A stretch of 64,000 nucleotides of DNA from Pseudomonadota bacterium (lineage in GTDB: Bacteria; Pseudomonadota; Gammaproteobacteria; Burkholderiales; JABEVD01): the NCBI GenBank assembly GCA_021802545.1, contig JAJZRS010000007.1, positions 1-64,000 on the forward strand. Reading direction: 5' to 3'. Positions 53,663 to 63,237 of the stretch are shown here, one piece after another (position 1 is the stretch's first letter; the number at the start of each line of letters is the position of its first letter). Under the pieces are notes generated by a model that was not told the origin of the DNA, made no database searches, and saw nothing but the letters and a program-made list of their open reading frames with translations. The translations under genes were made by a program, and so were the position numbers.

Positions 53663-55032
53663 AAGTCATCATTCTGGGGGCTGGAAGGGTAGGATCGACG
53701 GTTGCGGAAAGCCTGGTCGGGGAGGCGAACGACATCACGATCGTCGATGTCGACCCTGAAAGGCTCAGGCAATTGCAGGACAGGCTCGATCTGCGCACCG
53801 TGGTCGGAAACGCATCGCATCCGGAAATCCTGATGCAGGCCGGCGCGGAAGATGCGGACATGATCCTCGCTGTGACCCAGAACGACGAAACCAATCTGGT
53901 CGCCTGCAAGCTGGCCTCGATCATCTTCAACATTCCGACCAAGATCGCCAGAATACGCGCGTCCGATTACCTTTCTCATCCCGAAATCTTCAATCCCGAG
54001 AATTTTTCCGTCGATTTCACGATCTGCCCTGAACAGATACTGACCGATTATATCGTCAAGCTGATCGAATTCCCCGAAGCGCTGCAGGTGCTCGATTTCG
54101 CCGACGGCAAGGTCAACCTCGTCGGCATGCGCGCCTTCCCGGATGGAACCCTGGTGGACCAGGAGCTGCAGAACCTGAAGAAGCACATGCCCAACGTCGA
54201 AACCCGCGTTGCCGCGATTTTCCGCAAGGGCAGGGCGATCATGCCCGAACGCGACACCATCATCGAAGCGGGAGACGAAGTGTTTTTCATCGCTGCCGCC
54301 AAGGACATCCGCATGGTCATGAGCGAGCTCAAGCGCATGGACAAGCCGATCAGACGCGTCATGATCGCAGGCGGCGGCAACATCGGCAGCAGGCTTGCCA
54401 AGTCGATCGAAGAAAACCACCAGGTGAAACTCATCGAATACAACAAGAAGGTCTGCGAACGCTTGGCCGCACATCTTTCAAAAACCCTGATTTTGCACGG
54501 CGACGCCACTGACGAGGCATTGTTCGAGGCGGAAAACGTCGACGAGATGGACCTCTTCTGCGCGCTCACCAACGACGATGAGAACAACATCATGGCCGCC
54601 CTGCTCGCGAAAAGGATGGGCGCAAGGAAGGTGATCGCACTCATCAACCGCAGCGTTTACGTCGATCTCGTCCAGGGCGGAGAAATCGACATCGCCATTT
54701 CCCCCTCCCAGGCGACCATCGGCAGCCTGCTCACCCATGTGAGGCGTGCCGACGTCACGGCAGTGCATTCGCTGCGCCGCGGCGCAGCAGAAGCGCTCGA
54801 GCTCGTCGCTCACGGCGATGCCAAATCGTCCAGAGTGGTCGGCAGGAGGATCGATGAAATCGACCTTCCTCCGGGGGTGAGCATAGGCGCAATCGTGCGC
54901 GAGATGCAGGTGCTCATCGCTCACCGCGATACCGTGATCGAGCAGGACGATCATGTCATCGTCTTCGCCATCAACAAGGAGCTCATCCCCAAGGTCGAAA
55001 AGCTGTTCCAGGTCGCGGTGGGATTCTTCTGA
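53659..55032 (+). CDS. trkA: Trk system potassium uptake regulatory subunit TrkA
   Basis: 457 aa; cytosolic NAD-binding ring that gates TrkH. It has two Rossmann (RCK-N) domains with ILGAGRVGSTVAESL at the start and IAGGGNIGSRLAKS near 235, each followed by a TrkA-C domain (around 140-220 and 370-455). The complete tandem arrangement is the full-length form. It overlaps trkH by one base (TGATG). Confidence 0.96.
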   Translation: MKVIILGAGRVGSTVAESLVGEANDITIVDVDPERLRQLQDRLDLRTVVGNASHPEILMQAGAEDADMILAVTQNDETNLVACKLASIIFNIPTKIARIRASDYLSHPEIFNPENFSVDFTICPEQILTDYIVKLIEFPEALQVLDFADGKVNLVGMRAFPDGTLVDQELQNLKKHMPNVETRVAAIFRKGRAIMPERDTIIEAGDEVFFIAAAKDIRMVMSELKRMDKPIRRVMIAGGGNIGSRLAKSIEENHQVKLIEYNKKVCERLAAHLSKTLILHGDATDEALFEAENVDEMDLFCALTNDDENNIMAALLAKRMGARKVIALINRSVYVDLVQGGEIDIAISPSQATIGSLLTHVRRADVTAVHSLRRGAAEALELVAHGDAKSSRVVGRRIDEIDLPPGVSIGAIVREMQVLIAHRDTVIEQDDHVIVFAINKELIPKVEKLFQVAVGFF

Positions 55033-56489
55033 TGCACAAGATACTGTCAGTGGCCCATATTCTCGGCAAGGTCCTGATGGTGTTCAGTCTGACCTATTTC
55101 CTGCCCATCCTGACCTCGTTCATCTACCATGACGGGCAGGCGGCCGACTTCGCCAGATCGCTGCTGCTCACGGCCGGATTCGGCGCACTCATCTGGTACA
55201 TGACCAAGCATTTCAGACGCGAGATGAAGCCGCGCGATGGATTTCTGCTTGTCGCCTCGACCTGGCTCGGGGTAGGCGCCTTTTCCACGCTGCCGCTGCT
55301 GCAATCGATCCCCGGGCTCTCCTTCACCCACGCCTTCTTCGAATGCGTGTCGGGACTCACGACCACAGGGGCGACCGTGCTCTCGGGGCTCGACAACCTG
55401 CCCCAGTCGATCAATCTCTGGCGGCACGAACTCACCTGGATAGGCGGCATGGGCATCATCGTGCTGGCCGTGGCCATCCTCCCCCTGCTCGGCGTGGGCG
55501 GCATGCAGCTCTACAAGGCCGAAACCCCGGGCCCCATGAAAGACAGCAAGCTCACGCCGCGCATCACGGAAACCGCGAAGAATCTCTGGTTCGTCTACTT
55601 TCTCATCACCATGGCTTGCATTTTCTCATTGAGGATTGCCGGGATGAGCTGGTTCGATGCAATATGCCATGCCTTTTCCACCATGAGCCTGGGCGGCTTT
55701 TCCACCCACGATGCGAGCATCGGCTATTTCCATTCCCCGGCCATTGAAATCGTCCTGATCATTTTCATGCTGCTCGCCGGAATCAATTTCGCAACCCACT
55801 TCCTCGCCCTGCGCGGCAGGAACATCAATGTCTATCGGGCAGACAGGGAAGGCATCGCCTTTCTCAAGCTGGTGTTGGGAAGCGCTGTGGGCATCGCCCT
55901 TTTTCTGTGGCACAGCGGGACCTATGGCAGCTTCTGGACGGCATTGCGCCATGCCGCCTTCAATCTCGTTTCCATTGCCACCGATTGCGGCTTCGCCAGC
56001 GTCGACTTCGGCACTTGGCCCATTCTCGCCCCGCTCTGGATGCTCTTTCTGAGCTGCATTTCCGTCAGTTCCGGCTCTACGGGAGGCGGAATCAAGATGC
56101 TCAGAACCATGGTGCTGGTCAAGCAGAGCGAGCGGGAAATGCTGAGGCTACTCCATCCATCCATCATCAACCCCATGAAAATCAACGGCCAGGTCGTCCA
56201 GAACAACGTGGTCTATTCCGTCCTCGGGTTCATCTTCCTCTATTTCATGAGCGTGGTCGTCTTCGTCTTCATGCTTGTCGGAAGCGGCCTCGACTTCGTC
56301 TCCTCCTTCAGCGCAATCATCGCCTGCATCAACAATGCAGGGCCGGGGCTCAACCAGGTGGGTCCCGCTACGACTTACGCTAACCTCAACGATTTCCAGA
56401 TATGGGTCTGCATTTCGGCGATGCTGCTCGGCCGCCTCGAAATATTCCCCATCCTGATCCTGTTCACGCCCGCCTTCTGGCGCAAATAG
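55032..56489 (+). CDS. trkH: Potassium transporter TrkH
   Basis: 485-residue inner-membrane K channel-like transporter with the repeated membrane-pore-membrane units of the Trk/Ktr/HKT family. Filter-like segments include SGLTTTGATVLSG, STMSLGGFSTHD, ATDCGFASVDF and NNAGPGLNQVGP. The SSGSTGGGIKMLR segment is characteristic. It is paired with trkA and works only with it. Confidence 0.95.
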   Translation: MHKILSVAHILGKVLMVFSLTYFLPILTSFIYHDGQAADFARSLLLTAGFGALIWYMTKHFRREMKPRDGFLLVASTWLGVGAFSTLPLLQSIPGLSFTHAFFECVSGLTTTGATVLSGLDNLPQSINLWRHELTWIGGMGIIVLAVAILPLLGVGGMQLYKAETPGPMKDSKLTPRITETAKNLWFVYFLITMACIFSLRIAGMSWFDAICHAFSTMSLGGFSTHDASIGYFHSPAIEIVLIIFMLLAGINFATHFLALRGRNINVYRADREGIAFLKLVLGSAVGIALFLWHSGTYGSFWTALRHAAFNLVSIATDCGFASVDFGTWPILAPLWMLFLSCISVSSGSTGGGIKMLRTMVLVKQSEREMLRLLHPSIINPMKINGQVVQNNVVYSVLGFIFLYFMSVVVFVFMLVGSGLDFVSSFSAIIACINNAGPGLNQVGPATTYANLNDFQIWVCISAMLLGRLEIFPILILFTPAFWRK

Positions 56490-56516
56490 CAAATTGCGAA
56501 GTGCTACAATGTAGCA

Positions 56517-57077
56517 ATGAGCAGCCTCGACCTTACCGACCATTTCCTGATCGCCATGCCCGGCATGATGGACCCGATATTTTCAAAGTGCCTGCTGTAC
56601 ATCTGCGAGCACCATGAACAGGGCGCGCTCGGTGTCGTGGTGAACCGCCCCATCGCCATGAACCTGGCCACCCTGCTTTCGGAACTGGGCATGGAGGCAT
56701 CGAGCCCGGAATCTGAAAACATTCCCATCTATTTCGGCGGGCCGGTCGAAATGGAAAGGGGCTTCATCCTGCACGAGCCTGTCGGACAATGGCAGTCGAC
56801 CATATCCGTCACGCAAAACATGGGCCTCACGACGTCCAGGGACATCCTCGAGTCGCTCGGCAAGGATATGCAACCGGAGCATGTTCTGATCGCGCTCGGC
56901 TATTCCGGCTGGGCGCCGGGACAGCTCGAGCATGAACTGAGCCAGAATGCCTGGCTCACCACGAAAGCGTCCCTGGGTGTCATTTTCGAAACCCCGCCTG
57001 AAGAACGCCTCCCCGCCACGCTCAGGATGATGGGCATAGACTGGGCCCAACTCAGCGAATCTGCCGGGCATGGCTGA
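56517..57077 (+). CDS. yqgE: UPF0301/AlgH family protein YqgE
   Basis: 186 aa with the family start LTDHFLIAMPGMMDP and GALGVVVNRP, YFGGPVEMERGFILH and GYSGWAPGQLE. The fold is known but the function is not established, although AlgH was linked to alginate regulation. The 8-base overlap with ruvX and the order yqgE-ruvX-pyrR-pyrB-pyrC' match Pseudomonas as I recall. Confidence 0.92.
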   Translation: MSSLDLTDHFLIAMPGMMDPIFSKCLLYICEHHEQGALGVVVNRPIAMNLATLLSELGMEASSPESENIPIYFGGPVEMERGFILHEPVGQWQSTISVTQNMGLTTSRDILESLGKDMQPEHVLIALGYSGWAPGQLEHELSQNAWLTTKASLGVIFETPPEERLPATLRMMGIDWAQLSESAGHG

Positions 57078-57504
57078 AGTACTCGCTTTCGATTTCGGAG
57101 CGAAAAGAATAGGCGTTGCGCTCGGCAACACTGAGATCGGAACGGCGCATCCGCTTGCAACCATTGCCTGGGAAAAAAAATCGGAATGCTTTTCCGCGAT
57201 CGACCTGTTGATCAAGGAGTGGCAACCCGCCCTTCTCGTGGTAGGATTGCCACTGTCGATGGACGGTAGCGAACACGAACTCACCCGGCTATCGAGGCTT
57301 TTTGCGAGAAGACTGGCGGCACGCTATGAATTGCCTATAGAATTCGTGGACGAGCGCCTGAGTTCGTTCGCAGCGGAAGAAGCCCTGAAAGAAGCCGGCG
57401 TCTCTGGAAGAGCGCAGAAAGCGCATGTCGACCAAGTCGCCGCGCAATGCCTGCTGCAGGCTTACCTGGAGGAAAGCAAACGTGGAATTGCCCAGGGCCA
57501 GTGA
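57070..57504 (+). CDS. ruvX: RuvX/YqgF Holliday-junction resolvase-like RNase
   Basis: 144-residue RNase H-fold protein with catalytic acids in AFDFGAKRIGVALG, in FVDERLSS and in HVDQVAAQCLLQ. It is implicated in 16S rRNA 5' maturation and in resolving junctions. It overlaps yqgE by 8 bases and pyrR by 23 bases. Confidence 0.93.
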   Translation: MAEVLAFDFGAKRIGVALGNTEIGTAHPLATIAWEKKSECFSAIDLLIKEWQPALLVVGLPLSMDGSEHELTRLSRLFARRLAARYELPIEFVDERLSSFAAEEALKEAGVSGRAQKAHVDQVAAQCLLQAYLEESKRGIAQGQ

Positions 57505-57985
57505 CATTCTGGGAACCCTAGCAGAATCCATCCGGAACAAGTTGACGGAGGATACGGTGCTGGTCGGAATCCACACGGGAGGGGCCTGGATCGCCGAAGC
57601 GCTGCATCGCATGCTCGGCTTATCCACGCCGCTCGGCATGCTGGACATCTCCTTCTATCGCGACGATTTCGAGCAGATCGGCCTGCATCCCGAAGTCAAG
57701 CCTTCAGACATCCCTTTCGATGTGGACGGGGCCGACATCCTGCTCGTCGACGATGTGCTCTACACGGGGCGCACGGTGAGGGCGGCGATCAACGAGCTTT
57801 TCGATTACGGCCGGCCGGCCAGGATCAGGCTCGCCGTGCTCGTCGACAGAGGGGGGCGGGAATTGCCCATCGAACCGACCTTTTCGGGGTTCCACCTGGA
57901 TCTCGACAGGCCGATCGATCTGTTGCGCAACGAGAATGGAGAACTGGAGCTCAGACTGAGGGGACATGCAAAGACAGATCAATAA
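57482..57985 (+). CDS. pyrR: PyrR-type bifunctional regulator / uracil phosphoribosyltransferase
   Basis: 167 aa. The PRPP-binding motif is [17 protein letters not shown], preceded by [16 protein letters not shown]. In Gram-positives PyrR also binds pyr leader RNA; here no leader attenuator is evident because the gene is embedded in coding sequence. Start GTG 57482 has GGAGG nine bases upstream. It overlaps ruvX (23 bases) and pyrB (20 bases). Confidence 0.92.
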   Translation: MELPRASDILGTLAESIRNKLTEDTVLVGIHTGGAWIAEALHRMLGLSTPLGMLDISFYRDDFEQIGLHPEVKPSDIPFDVDGADILLVDDVLYTGRTVRAAINELFDYGRPARIRLAVLVDRGGRELPIEPTFSGFHLDLDRPIDLLRNENGELELRLRGHAKTDQ

Positions 57986-58910
57986 GAACGGTGAGCTGCA
58001 ACACCTTTTGACCATCGAAGGCCTGCCCCCATCGATGCTCCATCACATCCTCGATACGGCCGAGTCTTTCGTCAGCGTTACCGAAAGGGAAGTCAAGAAG
58101 GTGCCGCTGCTGCGCGGAAAGGCCATCTTCAACCTGTTCTTCGAGCCGAGCACGAGGACCCGGACCACTTTCGAGATTGCCGCGAAAAGGCTTTCCGCAG
58201 ACGTCATCAATCTCAATATCAGCGCCTCTTCCCAAAGCAAGGGGGAGACCCTGCTCGACACGGTCAACAATCTCTCGGCGATGCATGCGGACATGTTCAT
58301 CGTGAGGCACGCCATGAGCGGCGCGGCCCATCTGATCGCCGACCATGTCGCGCCCGAAATCCACGTGATCAACGCAGGCGACGGCCGCCATGCCCACCCC
58401 ACGCAAGCCCTGCTCGACATGTACACGATCAGGCATTTCAAGCGCCATTTCCACGAACTGAAGGTGGCAATCGTCGGCGACATCATGCATTCCCGCGTGG
58501 CGCGCTCGCAGATCCACGCGCTCACCACCCTCGGCGTCCCGGAAGTCCGGGTGATCGCGCCCAAAACCCTGCTTCCCAAAGGCGTGGAACATCTCGGCGT
58601 GCATCCCTATCACGACTTGGCCAAGGGGCTGAAGGACGTGGACGTGCTGCTGATGCTGAGGCTGCAGAATGAACGAATGCAGGGCGCGCTGCTGCCGAGC
58701 GCGCAGGAATATTTCAAGTATTACGGCCTCACCCCGGAGAAGCTTGCGCTCGCCAAGCCCGACGCCATCGTCATGCACCCGGGCCCCATGAACAGGGGAA
58801 TCGAAATCGATTCAGCCGTCGCCGACGGCCCGCAATCGGTCATCCTGCCTCAGGTGACCTTCGGCATCGCCGTGCGCATGGCGGTCATGAGCATACTCGC
58901 CGGAAGCTGA
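57966..58910 (+). CDS. pyrB: Aspartate carbamoyltransferase catalytic subunit
   Basis: 314 aa; commits carbamoyl phosphate and aspartate to pyrimidine synthesis. Carbamoyl-phosphate motif STRTRTTFE and aspartate-domain [11 protein letters not shown] are intact. It is followed two bases later by an inactive dihydroorotase, the layout of class A enzymes, where that partner is structural. It overlaps pyrR by 20 bases. Confidence 0.96.
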   Translation: MQRQINKNGELQHLLTIEGLPPSMLHHILDTAESFVSVTEREVKKVPLLRGKAIFNLFFEPSTRTRTTFEIAAKRLSADVINLNISASSQSKGETLLDTVNNLSAMHADMFIVRHAMSGAAHLIADHVAPEIHVINAGDGRHAHPTQALLDMYTIRHFKRHFHELKVAIVGDIMHSRVARSQIHALTTLGVPEVRVIAPKTLLPKGVEHLGVHPYHDLAKGLKDVDVLLMLRLQNERMQGALLPSAQEYFKYYGLTPEKLALAKPDAIVMHPGPMNRGIEIDSAVADGPQSVILPQVTFGIAVRMAVMSILAGS

Positions 58911-58912
58911 AC

Positions 58913-60193
58913 ATGAAGATCCACATCAAGAACGGCCGCATCGTCGATCCAAAAAACCGCACGGACAGAGCTGCGGATATTTTCATCGCGGCGGGCAAGG
59001 TGGTCTCCATCGGAGAAGCGCCGCAGGGCTTTCATGCCAACCAGGAAATCGATGCGCAAGGCCTCGTCGTCTGCCCCGGACTCGTCGATCTGGCCGCGCG
59101 GCTCAGAGAACCCGGATACGAATACCGCGCAACCCTCGAATCGGAAATGGAGGCAGCGATCGCAGGCGGCATCACTTCCCTTTCCTGTCCGCCCGATACC
59201 GATCCGCCTCTCGACGAACCCGGACTTGTCGAGATGCTGAAATTCAGGGCGAGGAGCCTGAACCAGGCCCACGTGTTCCCTGTCGGGGCGCTGACCCAGG
59301 GCCTCAAGGGGGAAAACCTCACCGAAATGGCCGAACTCAGGGATGCCGGATGCATGGCGTTCAGCCATGCAGACAGGCCGCTCGACAACGCGCTGGTGAT
59401 GATGCGGGCGATGCAGTACGCAGCAACTTTCGACCTCTCAGTCTGGCTGAGGGCGCAGGATGCGAGCCTCTCGAGAATAGGCGTGGCTCACGAAGGCGAG
59501 GTGGCAACGAGACTCGGGTTGCCCGGAATCCCGACCTGCGCTGAAACGATTGCGCTTTCGAAAATCCTTCATCTCGCCAGGGAAACCGGCGCCAGGATCC
59601 ACATTTGCCGCATCTCGAGCGCGGAAGGGGTGGACATGCTCAGACAGGCAAAGAAGGACGGCCTTCCGGTCACCTGCGACGTGTCGATGAACCACCTGCA
59701 CTTATCCGAAATCGATATCGGCTTCTTCAACTCGCACTGCCATCTGATCCCCCCCTTGAGAAGCGGAAGGGACAGGGACGCATTGCGTCGCGGCCTGAAG
59801 GATGGCGTGATCGACGCGGTCTGCTCTGACCATTGCCCGGTCGACGACGACGCGAAGCTGCTTCCCTTTGCCGAAGCAGAAGCCGGAGCGACAGGGCTCG
59901 AACTGCTGCTTCCCCTGGTCCTGAAGTGGGCCGAAGAATCGAAAATCCCGCTCGCCGATGCGCTATCCAGAATCACTTCTCTTCCCGCGGCCATCATCGG
60001 CATCGATTCGGGGGGCATTGCTCCGGGAGATTCGGCCGATCTGTGTCTCTTCGACCCCAACGACTACTGGATGGTCGAGGCAAAATCCCTCAAGAGCCAG
60101 GGAAAGAATACGCCTTTTCTCGGCCTCGAGCTGAGAGGCCGGGTGAAATACACGCTCGTGGGCGGCCATGTCGTCTTCAAGGCGAATTCGTGA
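58913..60193 (+). CDS. pyrX: Dihydroorotase-like protein PyrC' (PyrX), catalytically impaired
   Basis: 426-residue amidohydrolase-fold protein. The metal-binding HXH of active dihydroorotases (DLHVHLREPG) is replaced by DLAARLREPG; a later histidine (ICHXS) reads IHICRIS, and the DHAPH loop reads DHCPVD. So it cannot bind the zinc pair in the usual way. In Pseudomonas the equivalent PyrC' is inactive and needed to assemble aspartate carbamoyltransferase. A true dihydroorotase must be elsewhere. The stop overlaps xth as GTGA. Confidence 0.9.
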   Translation: MKIHIKNGRIVDPKNRTDRAADIFIAAGKVVSIGEAPQGFHANQEIDAQGLVVCPGLVDLAARLREPGYEYRATLESEMEAAIAGGITSLSCPPDTDPPLDEPGLVEMLKFRARSLNQAHVFPVGALTQGLKGENLTEMAELRDAGCMAFSHADRPLDNALVMMRAMQYAATFDLSVWLRAQDASLSRIGVAHEGEVATRLGLPGIPTCAETIALSKILHLARETGARIHICRISSAEGVDMLRQAKKDGLPVTCDVSMNHLHLSEIDIGFFNSHCHLIPPLRSGRDRDALRRGLKDGVIDAVCSDHCPVDDDAKLLPFAEAEAGATGLELLLPLVLKWAEESKIPLADALSRITSLPAAIIGIDSGGIAPGDSADLCLFDPNDYWMVEAKSLKSQGKNTPFLGLELRGRVKYTLVGGHVVFKANS

Positions 60194-60957
60194 AGATTGC
60201 CACATGGAACGTCAACTCTCTCAAAGTGAGGCTTCCTCATGTGCTCGAATGGCTGGAAGCCAACGAGCCTGACGTGCTTTGCCTGCAGGAAACCAAGCTC
60301 ACCGACGAAAACTTTCCCATTGAGCCTATCCGCGCGGCCGGCTATGACGCGCTCTACTCTGGACAGAAAACCTACAATGGCGTGGCCATACTGAGCAGGC
60401 ACCCCTTTTCCGAAAGGACGGACGGGATACCCGGTTTCGAAGACGAGCAGAAGCGGGTGCTCTCCGCGACAGTGAGCGGCATCCGGATCATCTGCGCCTA
60501 TGTTCCGAACGGAGAATCGCTGGATTCAGCAAAATTCCCGTACAAACTGAAATGGCTGGAGGCTTTCTCCGCTTGGCTGAAAGAAGAACTCGTTCATCAT
60601 TCGCATATGGCGGTCCTCGGCGACTACAACATCGCGCCCGAAGACCGGGACGTGCATGACCCCAAAGCCTGGGAAGGCAGCGTTTTGGTAAGCCCGGAAG
60701 AAAGAGCCGCTTTTTCCAGGGTTCTGGGTCTCGGATTCAGGGACAGCTTCAGATTGTTCGACCAGGAAGACAAATCCTTCACTTGGTGGGACTACAGGAT
60801 GAATGCATTCCGCCGTAATATGGGGTTGAGGATAGACCATATCCTCCTGAGCGATGCGCTCGCGGAAAAATGCATCAGCTGCAGCATAGACCGGTTGCCG
60901 AGAAAGCTGGAACGGCCCTCGGACCACACGCCGGTCATTGCGGAGGTAATAATGTGA
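60190..60957 (+). CDS. xth: Exodeoxyribonuclease III
   Basis: 255-residue AP endonuclease and 3'-5' exonuclease of base-excision repair. KIATWNVNSLKVRL, the metal-binding CLQETKL, GDYNIAPEDRDVHDP and the terminal SDHTPVIAEV are complete. Start GTG 60190 overlaps the upstream stop by 4 bases; no better start is near. It is linked by a second GTGA to the HDOD gene. Confidence 0.95.
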   Translation: MKIATWNVNSLKVRLPHVLEWLEANEPDVLCLQETKLTDENFPIEPIRAAGYDALYSGQKTYNGVAILSRHPFSERTDGIPGFEDEQKRVLSATVSGIRIICAYVPNGESLDSAKFPYKLKWLEAFSAWLKEELVHHSHMAVLGDYNIAPEDRDVHDPKAWEGSVLVSPEERAAFSRVLGLGFRDSFRLFDQEDKSFTWWDYRMNAFRRNMGLRIDHILLSDALAEKCISCSIDRLPRKLERPSDHTPVIAEVIM

Positions 60958-61847
60958 CCGGAAAAAGCATCAACGAATGGGTTGTCCGTCTGACCCAAAG
61001 CGATCTGCCCGTTCTGAGAAGAACGGCAAAGGAGATCGAGCGGCTCAGAAAGATCGAGGACAGGATCACCGCCAAGGACATTTCCGTAATCGTGCTGCAT
61101 GACCCGATGATGACCATCAAGGTGCTGCGCTTCATCGAGTCCAGAAGGAAGGCGGGAAGCTCTGAAATCACCACCATCTCGCACGCCCTCATGATGATGG
61201 GGACAGGCTCGTTCTTCGATCATTTCTCTTCCTTCACCACCATCGAAGATCTGCTCGCAGACAAGCCGGACGCCCTCTACGGCATGCTCTCCGTCGTAAG
61301 CCGAGGCAGGCACGCGGCGATCTATGCGCAGGACTGGTCGCTCATGAGGCACGACCTGGAATCGGATGAGGTGACCATCGCAGCTCTCTTGCACGACATG
61401 GCGGAAATGCTGCTCTGGTGCTATCTTCCCGACGAACTGATCGAAATCAGGCGAAGGATGATGCGCGACTCGGCATTGAGGAGCACGGACACCCAGATGG
61501 CCGTTCTGGGCTTCGATCTCAAGAAGCTCCAGACGCTGCTCGCTGCGATGTGGAAGCTGCCTGCGCTCCTGCGCTCCCTGATGGATTCGAACCAGGCAAA
61601 ACATCCCAGGGTGATCAATGTGACATTGGCGGCTTCCTTGGCCAGGCATTCCGCGCACGGCTGGTACAATGCAGCCCTGCCCGACGATTTCGCGGCAATC
61701 AAGGAATTCCTGGGCATGGGCGCCGAGAACATGATGGAATACATCAACCGGAACGTGCTTGTCGCCGCGAGGGAATGGCGTTGGTACAATTTGCGGCCGG
61801 CAGCGGCCTGGCTGCCCATGCTTCCAGGAGAATGGCCCGTCGAATAG
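60954..61847 (+). CDS. HDOD-domain protein
   Basis: 297 aa. An HDOD domain (about 10-215) covers KDISVIVLHDPMMTIKVLRFIES, the TTISHALMMMG helix and AALLHDMAEMLLW with an HD pair. HDOD proteins are regulatory relatives of HD phosphohydrolases, often tied to stress or cyclic di-GMP signalling. Start GTG 60954 has GGAGG upstream and overlaps xth by 4 bases. Its stop directly touches the ntrC stop on the other strand. The target is unknown. Confidence 0.82.
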   Translation: MTGKSINEWVVRLTQSDLPVLRRTAKEIERLRKIEDRITAKDISVIVLHDPMMTIKVLRFIESRRKAGSSEITTISHALMMMGTGSFFDHFSSFTTIEDLLADKPDALYGMLSVVSRGRHAAIYAQDWSLMRHDLESDEVTIAALLHDMAEMLLWCYLPDELIEIRRRMMRDSALRSTDTQMAVLGFDLKKLQTLLAAMWKLPALLRSLMDSNQAKHPRVINVTLAASLARHSAHGWYNAALPDDFAAIKEFLGMGAENMMEYINRNVLVAAREWRWYNLRPAAAWLPMLPGEWPVE

Positions 61848-63236
61848 TCAGGCTTCTTCCAGGCCGAGCTCCTGTATCTTCCTCGTCAGCGTGTTTCTGC
61901 CCAGTCCGAGCAGTGTCGCCGCCTCGATCCTGCGCCCCCCGGTATGGCGCAATGCCCTGAGTATCAGCGTCTTCTCGAAAAGCGGGGTCAATCTTTCCAT
62001 GATCGAAGTCTCCCCCCTGCCGATCCAGAAATCCGCTTCGCTGGCCAAGGCATCGACCCAGCTTTCAGGGCCTGCCGAAGGCGTTTCGCTCTTCAATTCC
62101 TGTGGCAGGTCATTGACGTCGACGTTCTGCCCTGGCGCCATGACGGTCAACCAATGGCACAGGTTCTCGAGTTGCCTCACGTTTCCCGGGAAGTCGAGCG
62201 CGCTGATGTAGGTGATGGCCGAGTCGGAAAGTTTCTTGACCTCGACGCCGAGCTCCTTCGCGCTCTTTTGAAGGAAAAACTTGGCAAGCAGCTCGATGTC
62301 CTCGCGCCGCTCGCGTAGGGGCGGCAGCTTCAGCCTGATGACGTTCAGCCTGTGAAAAAGATCTTCCCTGAAGAGTCCCTGCTTCACCCTGTTTTCGAGA
62401 TCCTGGTGGGTCGCTGCGATGACCCTGATGTTCGCCTTGATGGGCTGATGGCCGCCTACGCGGTAGAAATGACCGTCGGACAGGACACGCAGCAGCCGCG
62501 TCTGAAGATCGGCCGGCATGTCGCCTATTTCGTCGAGGAACAGCGTGCCGCCTTCCGCCTGCTCGAATCGCCCGCGCCGCATCGCCTGCGCGCCGGTGAA
62601 AGCGCCCTTCTCGTGGCCGAACAGCTCGGATTCAAGCAGATCCTTCGGGATCGCTGCGGTGTTGATCGCGACAAAAGGCTTGCCGGCTCTAGGGCTGTGC
62701 CTGTGCAGCGCGTGCGCGACGAGCTCCTTCCCCGTTCCGGATTCTCCCGTGATCAGGACAGTGGCATGGGATTGGGAAAGCCTGCCGATCGCCCTGAATA
62801 TGCCCTGCATGGAGGCCGCCTTGCCCAGGATTTCGGGCGTGCTGAAACTCTCTTCGGGTGCGCCGCCCACTTTCGTGCTCTCCTCGAGCGCACGGCGTAT
62901 CAGCTGGATCGTATGATCCACGTCGAACGGTTTGGGAAGATATTCGAAGGCGCCGCCCTGAAACGCTGAAACCGCGCTTTCCAGATCGGAATAGGCGGTC
63001 ATGATGATGACGGGAAGATCCGGGTTCCTCGACTTGAGCGCCTGCAGAAGATCAAGCCCTGAACCGCCCGGCATCTGGATGTCGCTGACGACCACCTGGG
63101 GTTTCTGGGTCATCGACGCATCGAGCGCTTCCCTTGCCGAAGAGAATATTTTGAAGTCGATGCCCTCGCGGCTCAATGCCTTTTCGAATACCCAGCGTAT
63201 GGAGGGATCATCGTCGATTATCCAGACAGGATTCAT
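61848..63236 (-). CDS. ntrC: Nitrogen regulation response regulator NtrC
   Basis: 462-residue sigma-54 activator. The receiver domain has the phosphoacceptor aspartate in [13 protein letters not shown]. The AAA+ domain has GESGTGKE (Walker A), the sigma-54-contacting GAFTGA and [12 protein letters not shown] (Walker B). The C-terminal Fis-type helix-turn-helix ([20 protein letters not shown]) binds DNA. It starts one base after the ntrB stop and converges with the HDOD gene with no gap. Confidence 0.95.
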   Translation of the reverse strand: MNPVWIIDDDPSIRWVFEKALSREGIDFKIFSSAREALDASMTQKPQVVVSDIQMPGGSGLDLLQALKSRNPDLPVIIMTAYSDLESAVSAFQGGAFEYLPKPFDVDHTIQLIRRALEESTKVGGAPEESFSTPEILGKAASMQGIFRAIGRLSQSHATVLITGESGTGKELVAHALHRHSPRAGKPFVAINTAAIPKDLLESELFGHEKGAFTGAQAMRRGRFEQAEGGTLFLDEIGDMPADLQTRLLRVLSDGHFYRVGGHQPIKANIRVIAATHQDLENRVKQGLFREDLFHRLNVIRLKLPPLRERREDIELLAKFFLQKSAKELGVEVKKLSDSAITYISALDFPGNVRQLENLCHWLTVMAPGQNVDVNDLPQELKSETPSAGPESWVDALASEADFWIGRGETSIMERLTPLFEKTLILRALRHTGGRRIEAATLLGLGRNTLTRKIQELGLEEA

Positions 63237-63237
63237 G

